A stretch of 16,894 nucleotides of DNA from positions 1 to 16,894 of the forward strand of contig DASRSS010000074.1 of the NCBI GenBank assembly GCA_035656335.1, written 5' to 3'. Made by a program: the position numbers and the translations under genes. Shown piece by piece: positions 1-6,572 of the stretch. The notes beneath the pieces are model-generated. The model saw nothing but the letters and a program-made list of their open reading frames with translations. It was not told the origin of the DNA and did not search any database. This DNA is from DASRSS01 sp035656335 (GTDB lineage Bacteria; Actinomycetota; Actinomycetes; Mycobacteriales; Jatrophihabitantaceae). The first letter of the stretch is position 1, and every line of letters starts with the position of its first letter.

Positions 1-254
1 TCCAGGCCGACGAGCGCGTCGATCGCGGCGAGCGCGTTCAGGGCGCACGTCCGCGCCAGCTCCTTGGCCCGCTCCGGCGCGACCTCGGCGCCGACCTTGC
101 CGGTGGCGGGCAGGGCGCCGTCGACGACGGGCAGCTGGCCGGACGTGTACACGTACGCGCCCGACCGGACGGCCGGCACGTAGGCGGCGACCGGCGGCAC
201 GACGGCCGGCAGCGAGAGACCGAGTTCGGCGAGGCGAGCGGAGGGCGACGTCAT
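1..254 (-). CDS. RidA/YjgF-family protein (3' end cut by window edge)
   Basis: The N-terminal 84 codons of a leftward gene are visible, starting at an ATG whose first base is 254; the C-terminus lies outside the window. The translation runs from MTSPSARLAELGLSLP to a Y-T-S-G-Q-L-P-V stretch (about residues 36-43) and then ATGKVGAEV, which fits the start of the RidA (YjgF/YER057c/UK114) fold. Known RidA proteins deaminate reactive enamine/imine intermediates from PLP enzymes in the cytosol; the arginine that defines true RidA activity would lie downstream and cannot be checked. The gene is divergent from the ArsA-like pair, as in Mycobacterium Rv3678c/Rv3679. A TACGGT box ends 7 nt before the ATG with no Shine-Dalgarno, so the transcript is probably leaderless. 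Family call fairly sure, exact subfamily open. Confidence 0.8.
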   Translation of the reverse strand, partial: MTSPSARLAELGLSLPAVVPPVAAYVPAVRSGAYVYTSGQLPVVDGALPATGKVGAEVAPERAKELARTCALNALAAIDALVGL

Positions 255-260
255 GGGCCG

Positions 261-266
261 ACCGTA
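261..266 (-). promoter_or_regulatory. -10 box of the ridA-type gene, leaderless
   Basis: On the minus strand TACGGT is followed by six bases and then the ATG at 254, which would put the transcription start at the A of the start codon. No good -35 hexamer is seen 17 bp upstream. The left arm of the inverted repeat at 271-287 falls inside the expected -35/-10 spacer, so anything bound there could block this promoter. Confidence 0.5.
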
Positions 267-270
267 TCGG

Positions 271-323
271 CTTGGCCCCGGAGCAGGGTGACGCGCCGCT
301 GAAGATCCTGCTGCGGGGCCAAG
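271..323. repeat. 17-bp inverted repeat in the ridA/arsA intergenic region
   Basis: The arms are CTTGGCCCCGGAGCAGG at 271-287 and CCTGCTGCGGGGCCAAG at 307-323. They are reverse complements at 16 of 17 positions (one G/G mismatch, 281 against 313), with a 19-nt spacer. As RNA this would be a very stable hairpin; as DNA the arm centres lie 36 bp apart, a little over three helical turns. There is no T-run on either side, so a simple intrinsic terminator is unlikely. It lies between divergent genes and upstream of both, which suits a regulatory site better. Function unknown. Confidence 0.6.
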
Positions 324-340
324 TCTGTGACGTGACCCCC

Positions 341-360
341 TGACCGGGCGGTGACCGGGC
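341..360 (+). repeat. Tandem TGACCGGGC direct repeat before the first ArsA-like gene
   Basis: TGACCGGGC occurs at 341-349 and again at 352-360, a period of 11 bp or one helical turn. Shorter TGAC copies also start at 289, 328 and 333. The repeat covers the place where a -35 element for the 370-375 box would lie, so it may be an activator or repressor site, or a degenerate -35 region. Confidence 0.4.
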
Positions 361-369
361 CAGGTCCCA

Positions 370-375
370 TACGCT
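370..375 (+). promoter_or_regulatory. -10 box of the ArsA-like operon, leaderless
   Basis: TACGCT is followed by six bases and then the ATG at 382, so the expected start of transcription coincides with the start codon. There is no Shine-Dalgarno sequence before the ATG. Spacing and form match the boxes before the ridA, yqeY and PBP genes in this window. Confidence 0.55.
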
Positions 376-381
376 GGCGAA

Positions 382-1416
382 ATGGCCACGACCGGGTCGC
401 GAGCGCGCACGCAGCGGGCACAGCTGCGTGCGGAGCTCCCGTCCCGCGCGCGGCTGCACATCGTCACCGGCAAGGGCGGCACCGGCAAGACCACGGTCGC
501 CGCGGCGCTGGCCTTCGCGCTGGCCAACACCGGCAAGAAGGTGCTGCTCGTCGAGGTCGAGGGGCGCCAGGCGATCGCGCAGCTGTTCGACGTGCCCGCG
601 CTGCCGTACGAGGAGCAGCGGCTGGCGTCCACCGCGGGCGGCGGGTCGCTGTGGGGGCTGGCGATCGACGCCGAGCAGGCGATGATCGAGTATCTGGACA
701 TGTTTTACGGGCTCAAGCGCTCGGCCCGCGGTCTCAAGCGTATGGGCGCCGTCGACTTCGTCACCACGCTCGCGCCCGGGCTGCGCGACGTGCTGCTCAC
801 CGGCAAGGTCAAGGAAGCCGTGGCGCGCACGGACGGCGACGGCCACCACACGTACGACGCGGTCGTGCTCGACGGCCCTCCGACCGGACGCATCGGCAAG
901 TTCCTGGACGCGACGAAGGAGGTCGCGAGCCTGGCGCGCATCGGGCCGATCAACCGGCAGAGCGAGGGCGTGATCGCGTTGCTGCACAGCGCGCAGACCG
1001 CGGTGCACCTGGTCACCCTGCTCGAAGAGATGCCGGTGCAGGAGACCCTGGACGCGGCCGGCGAGCTGACCGCCGCGGGATTCCGGGTCGGCGCCGTCCT
1101 GGTCAACCGCGCGCGGCCGGCGCTGATCGCGGACGGCGACGTGGCCGTCGAAGATCGCGCCGACGGCACGGACGCCGTGGACGTCGCCGCGCTGGCCAAG
1201 GGCCTGGCGCACGCGGACATCCCGGAGGCGCACGCGGCCGCGCTCGCCGCGGAGATGGTCGACTACGCCGAGCGGCAGCGCATCCAGGCGGAGAACGCGG
1301 TCCGTCTCGACGCGCTGGACGTGCCGCGCATCGAACTGCCCGACCTCAACCCGCCCGTCGGCCTCGGCGAGCTGAACGAGCTCGCCGCCCAGTTCACCGA
1401 GCAGGACGCGAAGTGA
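382..1416 (+). CDS. ArsA/Get3-like ATPase, first of a pair
   Basis: This 344-residue soluble ATPase belongs to the ArsA/GET3 branch of the SIMIBI P-loop NTPases. A deviant Walker A, GKGGTGKTT, sits at residues 30-38 with the signature lysine K31, and the switch II/Walker B block VVLDGPPTGR is at about 161-170. The family couples ATP-driven dimerisation to handling of hydrophobic or anionic cargo. The Mycobacterium counterparts in the same gene order (Rv3679/Rv3680) have been described as a paired Get3-like complex, so a heteromeric partnership with the next gene is the reasonable inference. No CXC/Cys arsenite site is seen, so arsenite pumping is not supported. The stop codon overlaps the next start as GTGA, implying translational coupling. 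The ATG at 382 is chosen for the TACGCT box 7 nt upstream and because the P-loop lies close to the N-terminus. Confidence 0.88.
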   Translation: MATTGSRARTQRAQLRAELPSRARLHIVTGKGGTGKTTVAAALAFALANTGKKVLLVEVEGRQAIAQLFDVPALPYEEQRLASTAGGGSLWGLAIDAEQAMIEYLDMFYGLKRSARGLKRMGAVDFVTTLAPGLRDVLLTGKVKEAVARTDGDGHHTYDAVVLDGPPTGRIGKFLDATKEVASLARIGPINRQSEGVIALLHSAQTAVHLVTLLEEMPVQETLDAAGELTAAGFRVGAVLVNRARPALIADGDVAVEDRADGTDAVDVAALAKGLAHADIPEAHAAALAAEMVDYAERQRIQAENAVRLDALDVPRIELPDLNPPVGLGELNELAAQFTEQDAK

Positions 1417-2552
1417 CCGCGCCGCTGGACCTACCCGCGCTGGTGCGGGATCCGTCCACCCGCATCGTCGTCACGTGCGGCAGCGGCGGCGTCGGCAAGA
1501 CGACCACCGCCGCCGCGATCGCGCTGCTCGGCGCGGAGGCCGGGCGTCGCACGGTGGTGCTGACGATCGACCCGGCGCGGCGGCTCGCGCAGTCGATGGG
1601 CCTCACCGAGCTGGACAACACCCCACGCGAGGTCAAGGGCATCGCGGGCGGTCGGCTGTTCGCGATGATGCTGGACATGAAGCGCACGTTCGACGACGTG
1701 GTGCTCGAGCACTCCACTCCCGAACGCGCCGAGCAGATCTTCGCGAACCCCTTCTACCAGTCGCTGTCCTCGTCCTTCGCCGGCACGCAGGAGTACATGG
1801 CGATGGAGAAGCTGGGTCAGCTGGCCGCGACCGGGCAGTGGGACCTGATCGTCGTCGACACCCCGCCGTCGCGGTCGGCGCTGGACTTCCTGGACGCGCC
1901 CAACCGGCTCGGCAGGTTCCTGGACGGCCGCATGATCCGGGTGCTGACCGCGCCGGCGCGCGCGGGCGGGCGCACCGGCATGAAGGTGATGACGGCCGGA
2001 ATCGGCATGTTCGCCAAGGTGTTCAGCCGCGTGCTCGGGGGCGACCTGATCCGCGACCTGTCCGCGTTCGTGTCCGCCCTCGAGTCGATGTTCGGCGGCT
2101 TCCGCGAGCGCGCGCAGCAGACGTACGAGCTGCTCAAGGCGCCGGGCACCGCGTTCGTCGTCGTCGCCGCGCCGGAGCCGGACGCGCTGCGCGAGGCGTC
2201 CTACTTCGTCGACCGGCTCTCCGCCGAGCGCATGCCGCTCGCCGGGCTGGTGATCAACCGGATGCACCGCACCGCGGACGTCGACGGCGAACCGGCGCTG
2301 ACCTGTGCCCGCGCCGACGCCGCGGCGCAGTCGCTGGAGGCGCACAAGCAGGATGCCCCGACCCGGCTGGCCGCGACCGCGCTACGCGTGCACGCCGAGA
2401 TCGCCAGCGCCGCCGAGCACGACGCCCGGATGGCCAAGCGGTTCGCCACCGCGCATCCGGACGTGGCCACGGTCGCGGTCCGCGCGCTGCCCGTCGACGT
2501 CCATGATCTGGACGGGCTGCGCACGATCGGCCAACTGCTGACCGTCGACTGA
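1413..2552 (+). CDS. ArsA/Get3-like ATPase, second of the pair
   Basis: A 379-residue paralogue of the preceding ATPase. The P-loop GSGGVGKTT is at residues 23-31; it has S24 where the first subunit has the signature lysine, a clear difference between the two. IDPARRLA (52-59) and the switch motif DTPPS (149-153) follow. The middle has a Met/Phe-rich segment (about 195-225, with GMKVMTAGIGMFAKVF), which in Get3-type proteins is where the hydrophobic cargo groove lies; a similar role here is inference. The GTG start overlaps the upstream stop by 4 nt and an AGGA lies 6 nt before it (1403-1406). The reading frame stays open back to 351, but that upstream part is only an out-of-frame reading of the first ATPase gene. 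The pair probably acts as a heterodimer in the cytosol or at the membrane. Confidence 0.87.
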   Translation: MTAPLDLPALVRDPSTRIVVTCGSGGVGKTTTAAAIALLGAEAGRRTVVLTIDPARRLAQSMGLTELDNTPREVKGIAGGRLFAMMLDMKRTFDDVVLEHSTPERAEQIFANPFYQSLSSSFAGTQEYMAMEKLGQLAATGQWDLIVVDTPPSRSALDFLDAPNRLGRFLDGRMIRVLTAPARAGGRTGMKVMTAGIGMFAKVFSRVLGGDLIRDLSAFVSALESMFGGFRERAQQTYELLKAPGTAFVVVAAPEPDALREASYFVDRLSAERMPLAGLVINRMHRTADVDGEPALTCARADAAAQSLEAHKQDAPTRLAATALRVHAEIASAAEHDARMAKRFATAHPDVATVAVRALPVDVHDLDGLRTIGQLLTVD

Positions 2553-2583
2553 GCCGTCACCGCAGACAAATCGGACTGCACCG

Positions 2584-2589
2584 TAGGCT
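2584..2589 (+). promoter_or_regulatory. -10 box of the PBP gene, leaderless
   Basis: TAGGCT ends 7 nt before the GTG at 2596, and no Shine-Dalgarno sequence precedes that codon. The box lies in the 43-nt gap after the second ATPase gene, so the PBP gene probably has its own promoter besides any read-through. Confidence 0.45.
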
Positions 2590-2595
2590 GACCGC

Positions 2596-5166
2596 GTGGC
2601 AGGTACCCCCGAGGGCCAGGTTCCGTGGCCCGTCATCGGCAAGCTGGTCGCGGCGCTGGTCGGCGCCGGCGTGCTCATCGCCGGATTCCTGCTCCCCTAC
2701 GTCGGCGGGCTGGGCCTCGCGGCCGAGCACGAGGCGAACAAGTTCCTGAACACCACCTGCAACCTCACCGAGTCCGCCCCGCCGCAGAAGACGACGCTGC
2801 TGGCGAACGACGGCAAGACAGTGATCGCGACGATCTTCAGCCAGGACCGCGTGCCGATCCCGCTCAGCCAGGTGCCGACCTACCTGCAGCAGGCGCTCGT
2901 CGCCACCGAGGACCGGCGCTTCTACAAGCACCACGGCGTCGACATGCGCGGCCTGATCCGCTCTGCCGTCAGCACGAGCAACGGCGACACCCAGGGCGGC
3001 TCGACGCTGACCATGCAGTACGTCAAGCAGATCCGCCTCTACCAGGCCGGCAAGGACCTGGCCAAGCAGCGGGCCGCCGTCGCGCAGAACCTGCAGCGCA
3101 AGATGGAGGACGCGCAGTGCGCGATCGCCATCGAGAAGCGCGAGTCCAAGAACCAGATCCTGGACAACTACCTGAACATCGCGTTCTTCGGTGAGAACTC
3201 GTTCGGTCTGCAGACGGCGGCCGAGACCTACTTCGGCAAGCCCGCCAAGGACCTCACCCTGCCCGAGGCCGCGCTGCTCGTCGGCGTGCTGCGCGCGCCG
3301 TCGGCGTACGACCCGTTCGTCTACCCCGAGGCGGCGCGCGCGCGCCGCAACCAGGTGCTGCAGAACCTCGTGGACGTCGGCAATCTGACGCAGGCGCAGG
3401 CAAGCAGGTACGAGGCGCAGCCGATCTCGCTCGCGACCACGAAGCCGCCGCAGGTGAAGGAAGGCTGCGCGCACGCGCAGACGACGATCCGCAACGTCGG
3501 CTTCTTCTGCGACTACGTCGTGCACTGGCTGGAGACCACCGGCCACATCAGCGACCTGGACACCGGCGGCTACCAGATCGTCACCACGCTGGACGTCAAG
3601 GACCAGAACCAGATCCAGAAGAACCTCTGGCAGGCGATCCCGGCCGGCAGCCCGATGACCGCGATCATGCCGGTGATCGATCCCAAGACCGGCGACATCC
3701 TCGCGATGGCCACCAGCAAGCGGTACGGCAACCCGACCTCGCGCAAGGACCACAGCCACACCACGCTGCCGATCTTCACGTCGTACACGGCGTTCGGTGC
3801 CTCGACGTACAAGCTGTTCCCGCTGCTGACCGCGCTGTCGACCGGCGTGCCCAGCGACTGGCCGCTGCAGAACACCTCGCCGTACAAGGCCGGCACCTGC
3901 TACACGCCGACGGACACCACGAACGGCGACGCGCAGGAGACGTACAACGCCAACGAGACGCTGACATCGGCCACGGTGAAATCGTCCAACACGTTCTTCG
4001 TGGGCCTCGCCGACCAGCTGCTCAGCTGCCAGCTGCAGCCGATCGTGAACATCGCCGAGCAGCTCGGCATGAAGGGTCTCGAGGAGCCGAGCGACACCCC
4101 GAAGCAGACGGTGGCGCAGACGATCGTCGAGAACCAGCGGGCGCAGCAGCTCGTGCTCGGTGACATTTCGACCAGCCCGCTGGAGATCGCCGGCGCGTAC
4201 GCCGCGGTCGCCAACGACGGCGAGTTCAACGCGCCGTCCCCGGTCGTCGCGATCAAGAAGCCGGTGCTCAAGGCCGGCCAGGAGGTGGCATCGGATCCGT
4301 CCACCGACGCGTACACGGCGATCGAGACGCACCGCGCGCACCCGGTGCAGGTGGTGAGCCCGCAGGTCGCCCGGCAGGCCGTGCAGATCCTGTCCGGCGA
4401 CACCAAGTACCCGGGCACGTCGGCCCAGCCGTTCCAGTCCTGGTACTCGACGAACTCGAGCATCGTCGCCGGCAAGACCGGCACCGCGGTCGCGGCGGAC
4501 GAGTCGAAGAACTCCTCGATCTGGTTCATCGGCCTGACCCCGCAGCTGGTCGCGGCCGACGCGATCGTCAACCTGGACAGCCCGTTCGCGCCGTCACGCG
4601 GGTTGCCCGGCGCGAGCACCGGCGCCGCGTACGGCGACTACGCCTCGCAGGTCTGGCTGGACGCGCTGCAGCCGCTGCTGCAGGACAAGCAGTGGACGTG
4701 GCCCACGCCGGATTCGGTGCCCGGCACCGAGGTGCCCGACCTGACCGGCCACTCGCTCAGCGAAGCCGCGAACATGCTTTCCGACGCCGGGTTCAAGATG
4801 CAGCAGCTGGACAAGGCCGACAACGTGTCCTGCGCCAGCGACGTGACGTACGGCCAGGTCGCCTACTACGCGCCGCAGATCGCGACGAAGGGCGCCACGA
4901 TCACGGTGTGCCCGTCCAGCGGTCAGCCGCAGCTGGTGTCGCACTACACGCCGCCGCCGGTGAACAACCAGGGCCACGGGAACCACCCGGGTGGCGGCAC
5001 GGGTAACGGCGGAACCGGGACCGGCACGTCCGGCTCCGGTGGTGGCGGTGCTGGTGGCGGGGGCGGCGCCAGCGGCGGCCCCGGTGGTGGCGGCGCCAGT
5101 GGCGGGCCCGGTGGCGGCCCCGGCCATGGCGGGTCGCACCACGGACCCGGCGGCCCCGGCCACTGA
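2596..5166 (+). CDS. Bifunctional class A penicillin-binding protein with PASTA domain (PonA2-like)
   Basis: An 856-residue peptidoglycan synthase. A short cytoplasmic N-terminus and one membrane anchor (about 13-36) precede a GT51 glycosyltransferase with E105 in EDRRFYKHHG and the GGSTLTMQ block (134-141). The transpeptidase follows, with S403-T-Y-K406 (SxxK), S463-S-N465 (SxN) and K627-T-G629 (KTG), so both active sites look intact. A single PASTA domain covers about 711-773, and the last 60 residues are a low-complexity Gly/Ser/Pro/His tail. It polymerises lipid II glycan strands and cross-links the stem peptides on the outer face of the membrane; PASTA domains bind muropeptides or beta-lactams in other proteins. 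Position after the ATPase pair matches Mycobacterium ponA2 (Rv3682), but no whiB gene lies between. The GTG start is chosen from the TAGGCT box and a normal-length cytoplasmic tail. Confidence 0.93.
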   Translation: MAGTPEGQVPWPVIGKLVAALVGAGVLIAGFLLPYVGGLGLAAEHEANKFLNTTCNLTESAPPQKTTLLANDGKTVIATIFSQDRVPIPLSQVPTYLQQALVATEDRRFYKHHGVDMRGLIRSAVSTSNGDTQGGSTLTMQYVKQIRLYQAGKDLAKQRAAVAQNLQRKMEDAQCAIAIEKRESKNQILDNYLNIAFFGENSFGLQTAAETYFGKPAKDLTLPEAALLVGVLRAPSAYDPFVYPEAARARRNQVLQNLVDVGNLTQAQASRYEAQPISLATTKPPQVKEGCAHAQTTIRNVGFFCDYVVHWLETTGHISDLDTGGYQIVTTLDVKDQNQIQKNLWQAIPAGSPMTAIMPVIDPKTGDILAMATSKRYGNPTSRKDHSHTTLPIFTSYTAFGASTYKLFPLLTALSTGVPSDWPLQNTSPYKAGTCYTPTDTTNGDAQETYNANETLTSATVKSSNTFFVGLADQLLSCQLQPIVNIAEQLGMKGLEEPSDTPKQTVAQTIVENQRAQQLVLGDISTSPLEIAGAYAAVANDGEFNAPSPVVAIKKPVLKAGQEVASDPSTDAYTAIETHRAHPVQVVSPQVARQAVQILSGDTKYPGTSAQPFQSWYSTNSSIVAGKTGTAVAADESKNSSIWFIGLTPQLVAADAIVNLDSPFAPSRGLPGASTGAAYGDYASQVWLDALQPLLQDKQWTWPTPDSVPGTEVPDLTGHSLSEAANMLSDAGFKMQQLDKADNVSCASDVTYGQVAYYAPQIATKGATITVCPSSGQPQLVSHYTPPPVNNQGHGNHPGGGTGNGGTGTGTSGSGGGGAGGGGGASGGPGGGGASGGPGGGPGHGGSHHGPGGPGH
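4975..5163 (+). repeat. Low-complexity Gly-rich coding tail of the PBP
   Basis: The 3' end of the PBP gene encodes roughly 63 residues dominated by glycine, with recurrent G-A-S-G-G-P-G and G-H units and a closing run rich in His and Pro. At DNA level it is a run of GGTGGC/GGCCCC-like codons, so it is prone to slippage and length variation. It follows the PASTA domain and would be an extracytoplasmic flexible tail. Confidence 0.7.
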
Positions 5167-5175
5167 CGTTCTAGG

Positions 5176-5204
5176 CCACCAGCGGGAGCTAGCTGAGCTG
5201 GCGG
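5176..5204. terminator. Possible bidirectional hairpin between convergent PBP and yqeY genes
   Basis: CCACCAGC (5176-5183) can pair with GCTGGCGG (5197-5204) at 7 of 8 positions. The loop carries the palindrome AGCTAGCT and includes the yqeY stop codon. No T-run follows on either strand, so termination is only a guess from the position between two converging genes. Confidence 0.3.
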
Positions 5205-5641
5205 CGGACCTCGTCGCTGATCCGGCGGCCGTCGGCGCGTCCGGCGACCTTGGGCTGGACGAGCTTCATCACCGCACCGAGCTGCTGGGGCCCGCTCGCG
5301 CCAGCCTCGGCGATCGCGGCCCGGACCAGCTCGGCCAGCTCGGCGTCGTCCAGCTGCGCGGGCAGGTAGCGGTCCAGCAACTCGCCCTCGGCCCGTTCGC
5401 GCGCGGCCAGCTCGGTCCGTCCGGCGGCGTCGTAGGCCTCGGCGGCCTCGCGCCGCTTCTTGCCCTCGCGGGCCAGCACCTTGAGCACCTCGTCGTCGGA
5501 CAGCTCGCGCGCCCGCTTGCCGGCGACCTCCTCGGTGGTGACCGCGGTCAGCGCCATCCGCAGCGTGGCGGTGGTCAGCTCATCGCGCGCCTTCATCGCG
5601 GTGTTGAGATCTGCCTGTAAACGCGCTTTCAACTCGGGCAT
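5189..5641 (-). CDS. GatB/YqeY domain protein
   Basis: A 150-residue all-helical cytosolic protein of the YqeY family, close to the normal family length. The sequence opens MPELKARLQADLNTAMKARDE and contains the conserved TLRMALTAV and LLDRYLPAQLDD blocks and a C-terminal AVMKLVQPKVAGRADGRR region. This fold is shared with the tail of the GatB amidotransferase subunit and has tRNA-related links, but free-standing YqeY has no settled function. The ATG with first base 5641 is preferred over the longer frame to 5692 because TACGGT ends 7 nt upstream and the family begins at this point. The longer form would also overlap the divergent metallophosphoesterase gene. It converges on the PBP gene, 22 nt away. 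Confidence 0.88.
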   Translation of the reverse strand: MPELKARLQADLNTAMKARDELTTATLRMALTAVTTEEVAGKRARELSDDEVLKVLAREGKKRREAAEAYDAAGRTELAARERAEGELLDRYLPAQLDDAELAELVRAAIAEAGASGPQQLGAVMKLVQPKVAGRADGRRISDEVRRQLS

Positions 5642-5647
5642 GCGTTC

Positions 5648-5657
5648 ACCGTACTGT
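5648..5657. promoter_or_regulatory. Overlapping divergent -10 boxes of yqeY and metallophosphoesterase genes
   Basis: On the minus strand TACGGT (5653 to 5648) ends 7 nt before the yqeY ATG. On the plus strand TACTGT (5652-5657) ends 8 nt before the metallophosphoesterase ATG at 5665. The two hexamers share the TA step at 5652-5653, so RNA polymerase could open only one promoter at a time. Each -35 region falls inside the other gene's coding sequence; TTCAAC at 5628-5633 is a weak candidate for the plus strand. Confidence 0.5.
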
Positions 5658-5664
5658 GGTGCCC

Positions 5665-6564
5665 ATGTCCCGACTGCTGCGCGCCGGTGCACGCGCCGCG
5701 GCGATGGGCGCGGCTGCCGGCGCCGCCGCGTACCTGTACGGGACGCAGTACGAGGCGCACGCGTACACGCTGCGGCGCTTCGAGGTCCCGGTGCTCGCCC
5801 CGGGATCGCGTCCGCTCCGGCTGCTGCACGTCTCGGACCTGCACATCATCCCGGCGCAGCGCGACAAGCTCGCCTGGATCCGCGATCTCGCCGGCCTGGA
5901 GCCCGATCTGGTTGTCAGCACCGGCGACATGATGTCCTCGGTGGACGCGATCCCCGCCGTGCTGGACGCGCTGCAGCCGCTGTTCGCATTCCCGGGCTGC
6001 TTCGTCCCCGGCAACAACGACTACTTCGGCCCGAAGCGCAAGAACCCGGTGCGCTACTTCTTCCCGCAGCAGCGGCGGGTGTACGGGCCGCCGCTGCCGT
6101 GGCCGGACCTCGCCAGCGCGATGTCGGACGCGGGCTGGCTGGACCTCACGCACGTGCGGCGGACGGTGTCGGTCGGCGGCGTGCCGGTCGCGCTGGCCGG
6201 CACGGACGACCCGCACCTGTACCGCGTGCGGTACGCCAAGATCGCCGGGCCCGCCGACCCGTCCGCCGTAGTCCGCATCGGCGTCACCCACTCACCGGAG
6301 CCGTACCTGCTGTCGGCGTTCGCGCGGGACGGCTACGACCTGGTGCTCGCCGGGCACACGCACGGCGGGCAGGTGCGCATCCCGTTCGGGCCGGCGATCG
6401 TCACCAACTGCGGCATCGAGCGGACCCGCGCCCGCTGGCTGCACCGGTGGGACGAGCACATGTACTTCCACATCTGCGCCGGGCTGGGCGGGAACCCGTA
6501 CCTGCCGGTGCGCATCGCCTGCCGTCCGGAGGCGTCGCTGCTCACCCTGCTCCCGCGCTGCTGA
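5665..6564 (+). CDS. Membrane-anchored calcineurin-like metallophosphoesterase
   Basis: A 299-residue member of the calcineurin-like phosphoesterase superfamily, YkuE/Rv3683 type. Residues 5-25 are an Ala/Gly-rich hydrophobic segment (anchor or signal), with the catalytic domain after it. Metal-binding blocks are SDLH (57-60, D58 and H60), TGD (86-88), GNND (116-119), H209 in THSPEP and GHTH (230-233). In the third block the usual GNH(D/E) reads GNND, so the histidine that often acts as acid is replaced by Asn. The substrate is unknown; relatives act on phosphodiesters or lipid-linked phosphates. The start is ATG 5665, not the in-frame GTGs at 5656/5659, because a TACTGT box ends 8 nt upstream. 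The order PBP, then metallophosphoesterase, matches Mycobacterium. Confidence 0.88.
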   Translation: MSRLLRAGARAAAMGAAAGAAAYLYGTQYEAHAYTLRRFEVPVLAPGSRPLRLLHVSDLHIIPAQRDKLAWIRDLAGLEPDLVVSTGDMMSSVDAIPAVLDALQPLFAFPGCFVPGNNDYFGPKRKNPVRYFFPQQRRVYGPPLPWPDLASAMSDAGWLDLTHVRRTVSVGGVPVALAGTDDPHLYRVRYAKIAGPADPSAVVRIGVTHSPEPYLLSAFARDGYDLVLAGHTHGGQVRIPFGPAIVTNCGIERTRARWLHRWDEHMYFHICAGLGGNPYLPVRIACRPEASLLTLLPRC

Positions 6565-6572
6565 TTCCCTGC

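Noticed and set aside
351..2552. A single 733-codon open frame suggesting a fused double ATPase
   Set aside because: Its first 354 codons are an Arg/Ala/Gly-rich out-of-frame reading of the first ATPase gene. The real second ATPase starts at the GTG at 1413.
2557..4341. 594-codon minus-strand open frame opposite the PBP gene
   Set aside because: It is an antisense shadow of high-GC coding DNA: composition dominated by Arg, Val, Leu and Asp with no recognisable domain, against intact PBP motifs on the plus strand.
5642..5692. Longer yqeY protein starting at 5692
   Set aside because: The added 17 residues overlap the divergent gene and its promoter and lie outside the family's normal start.
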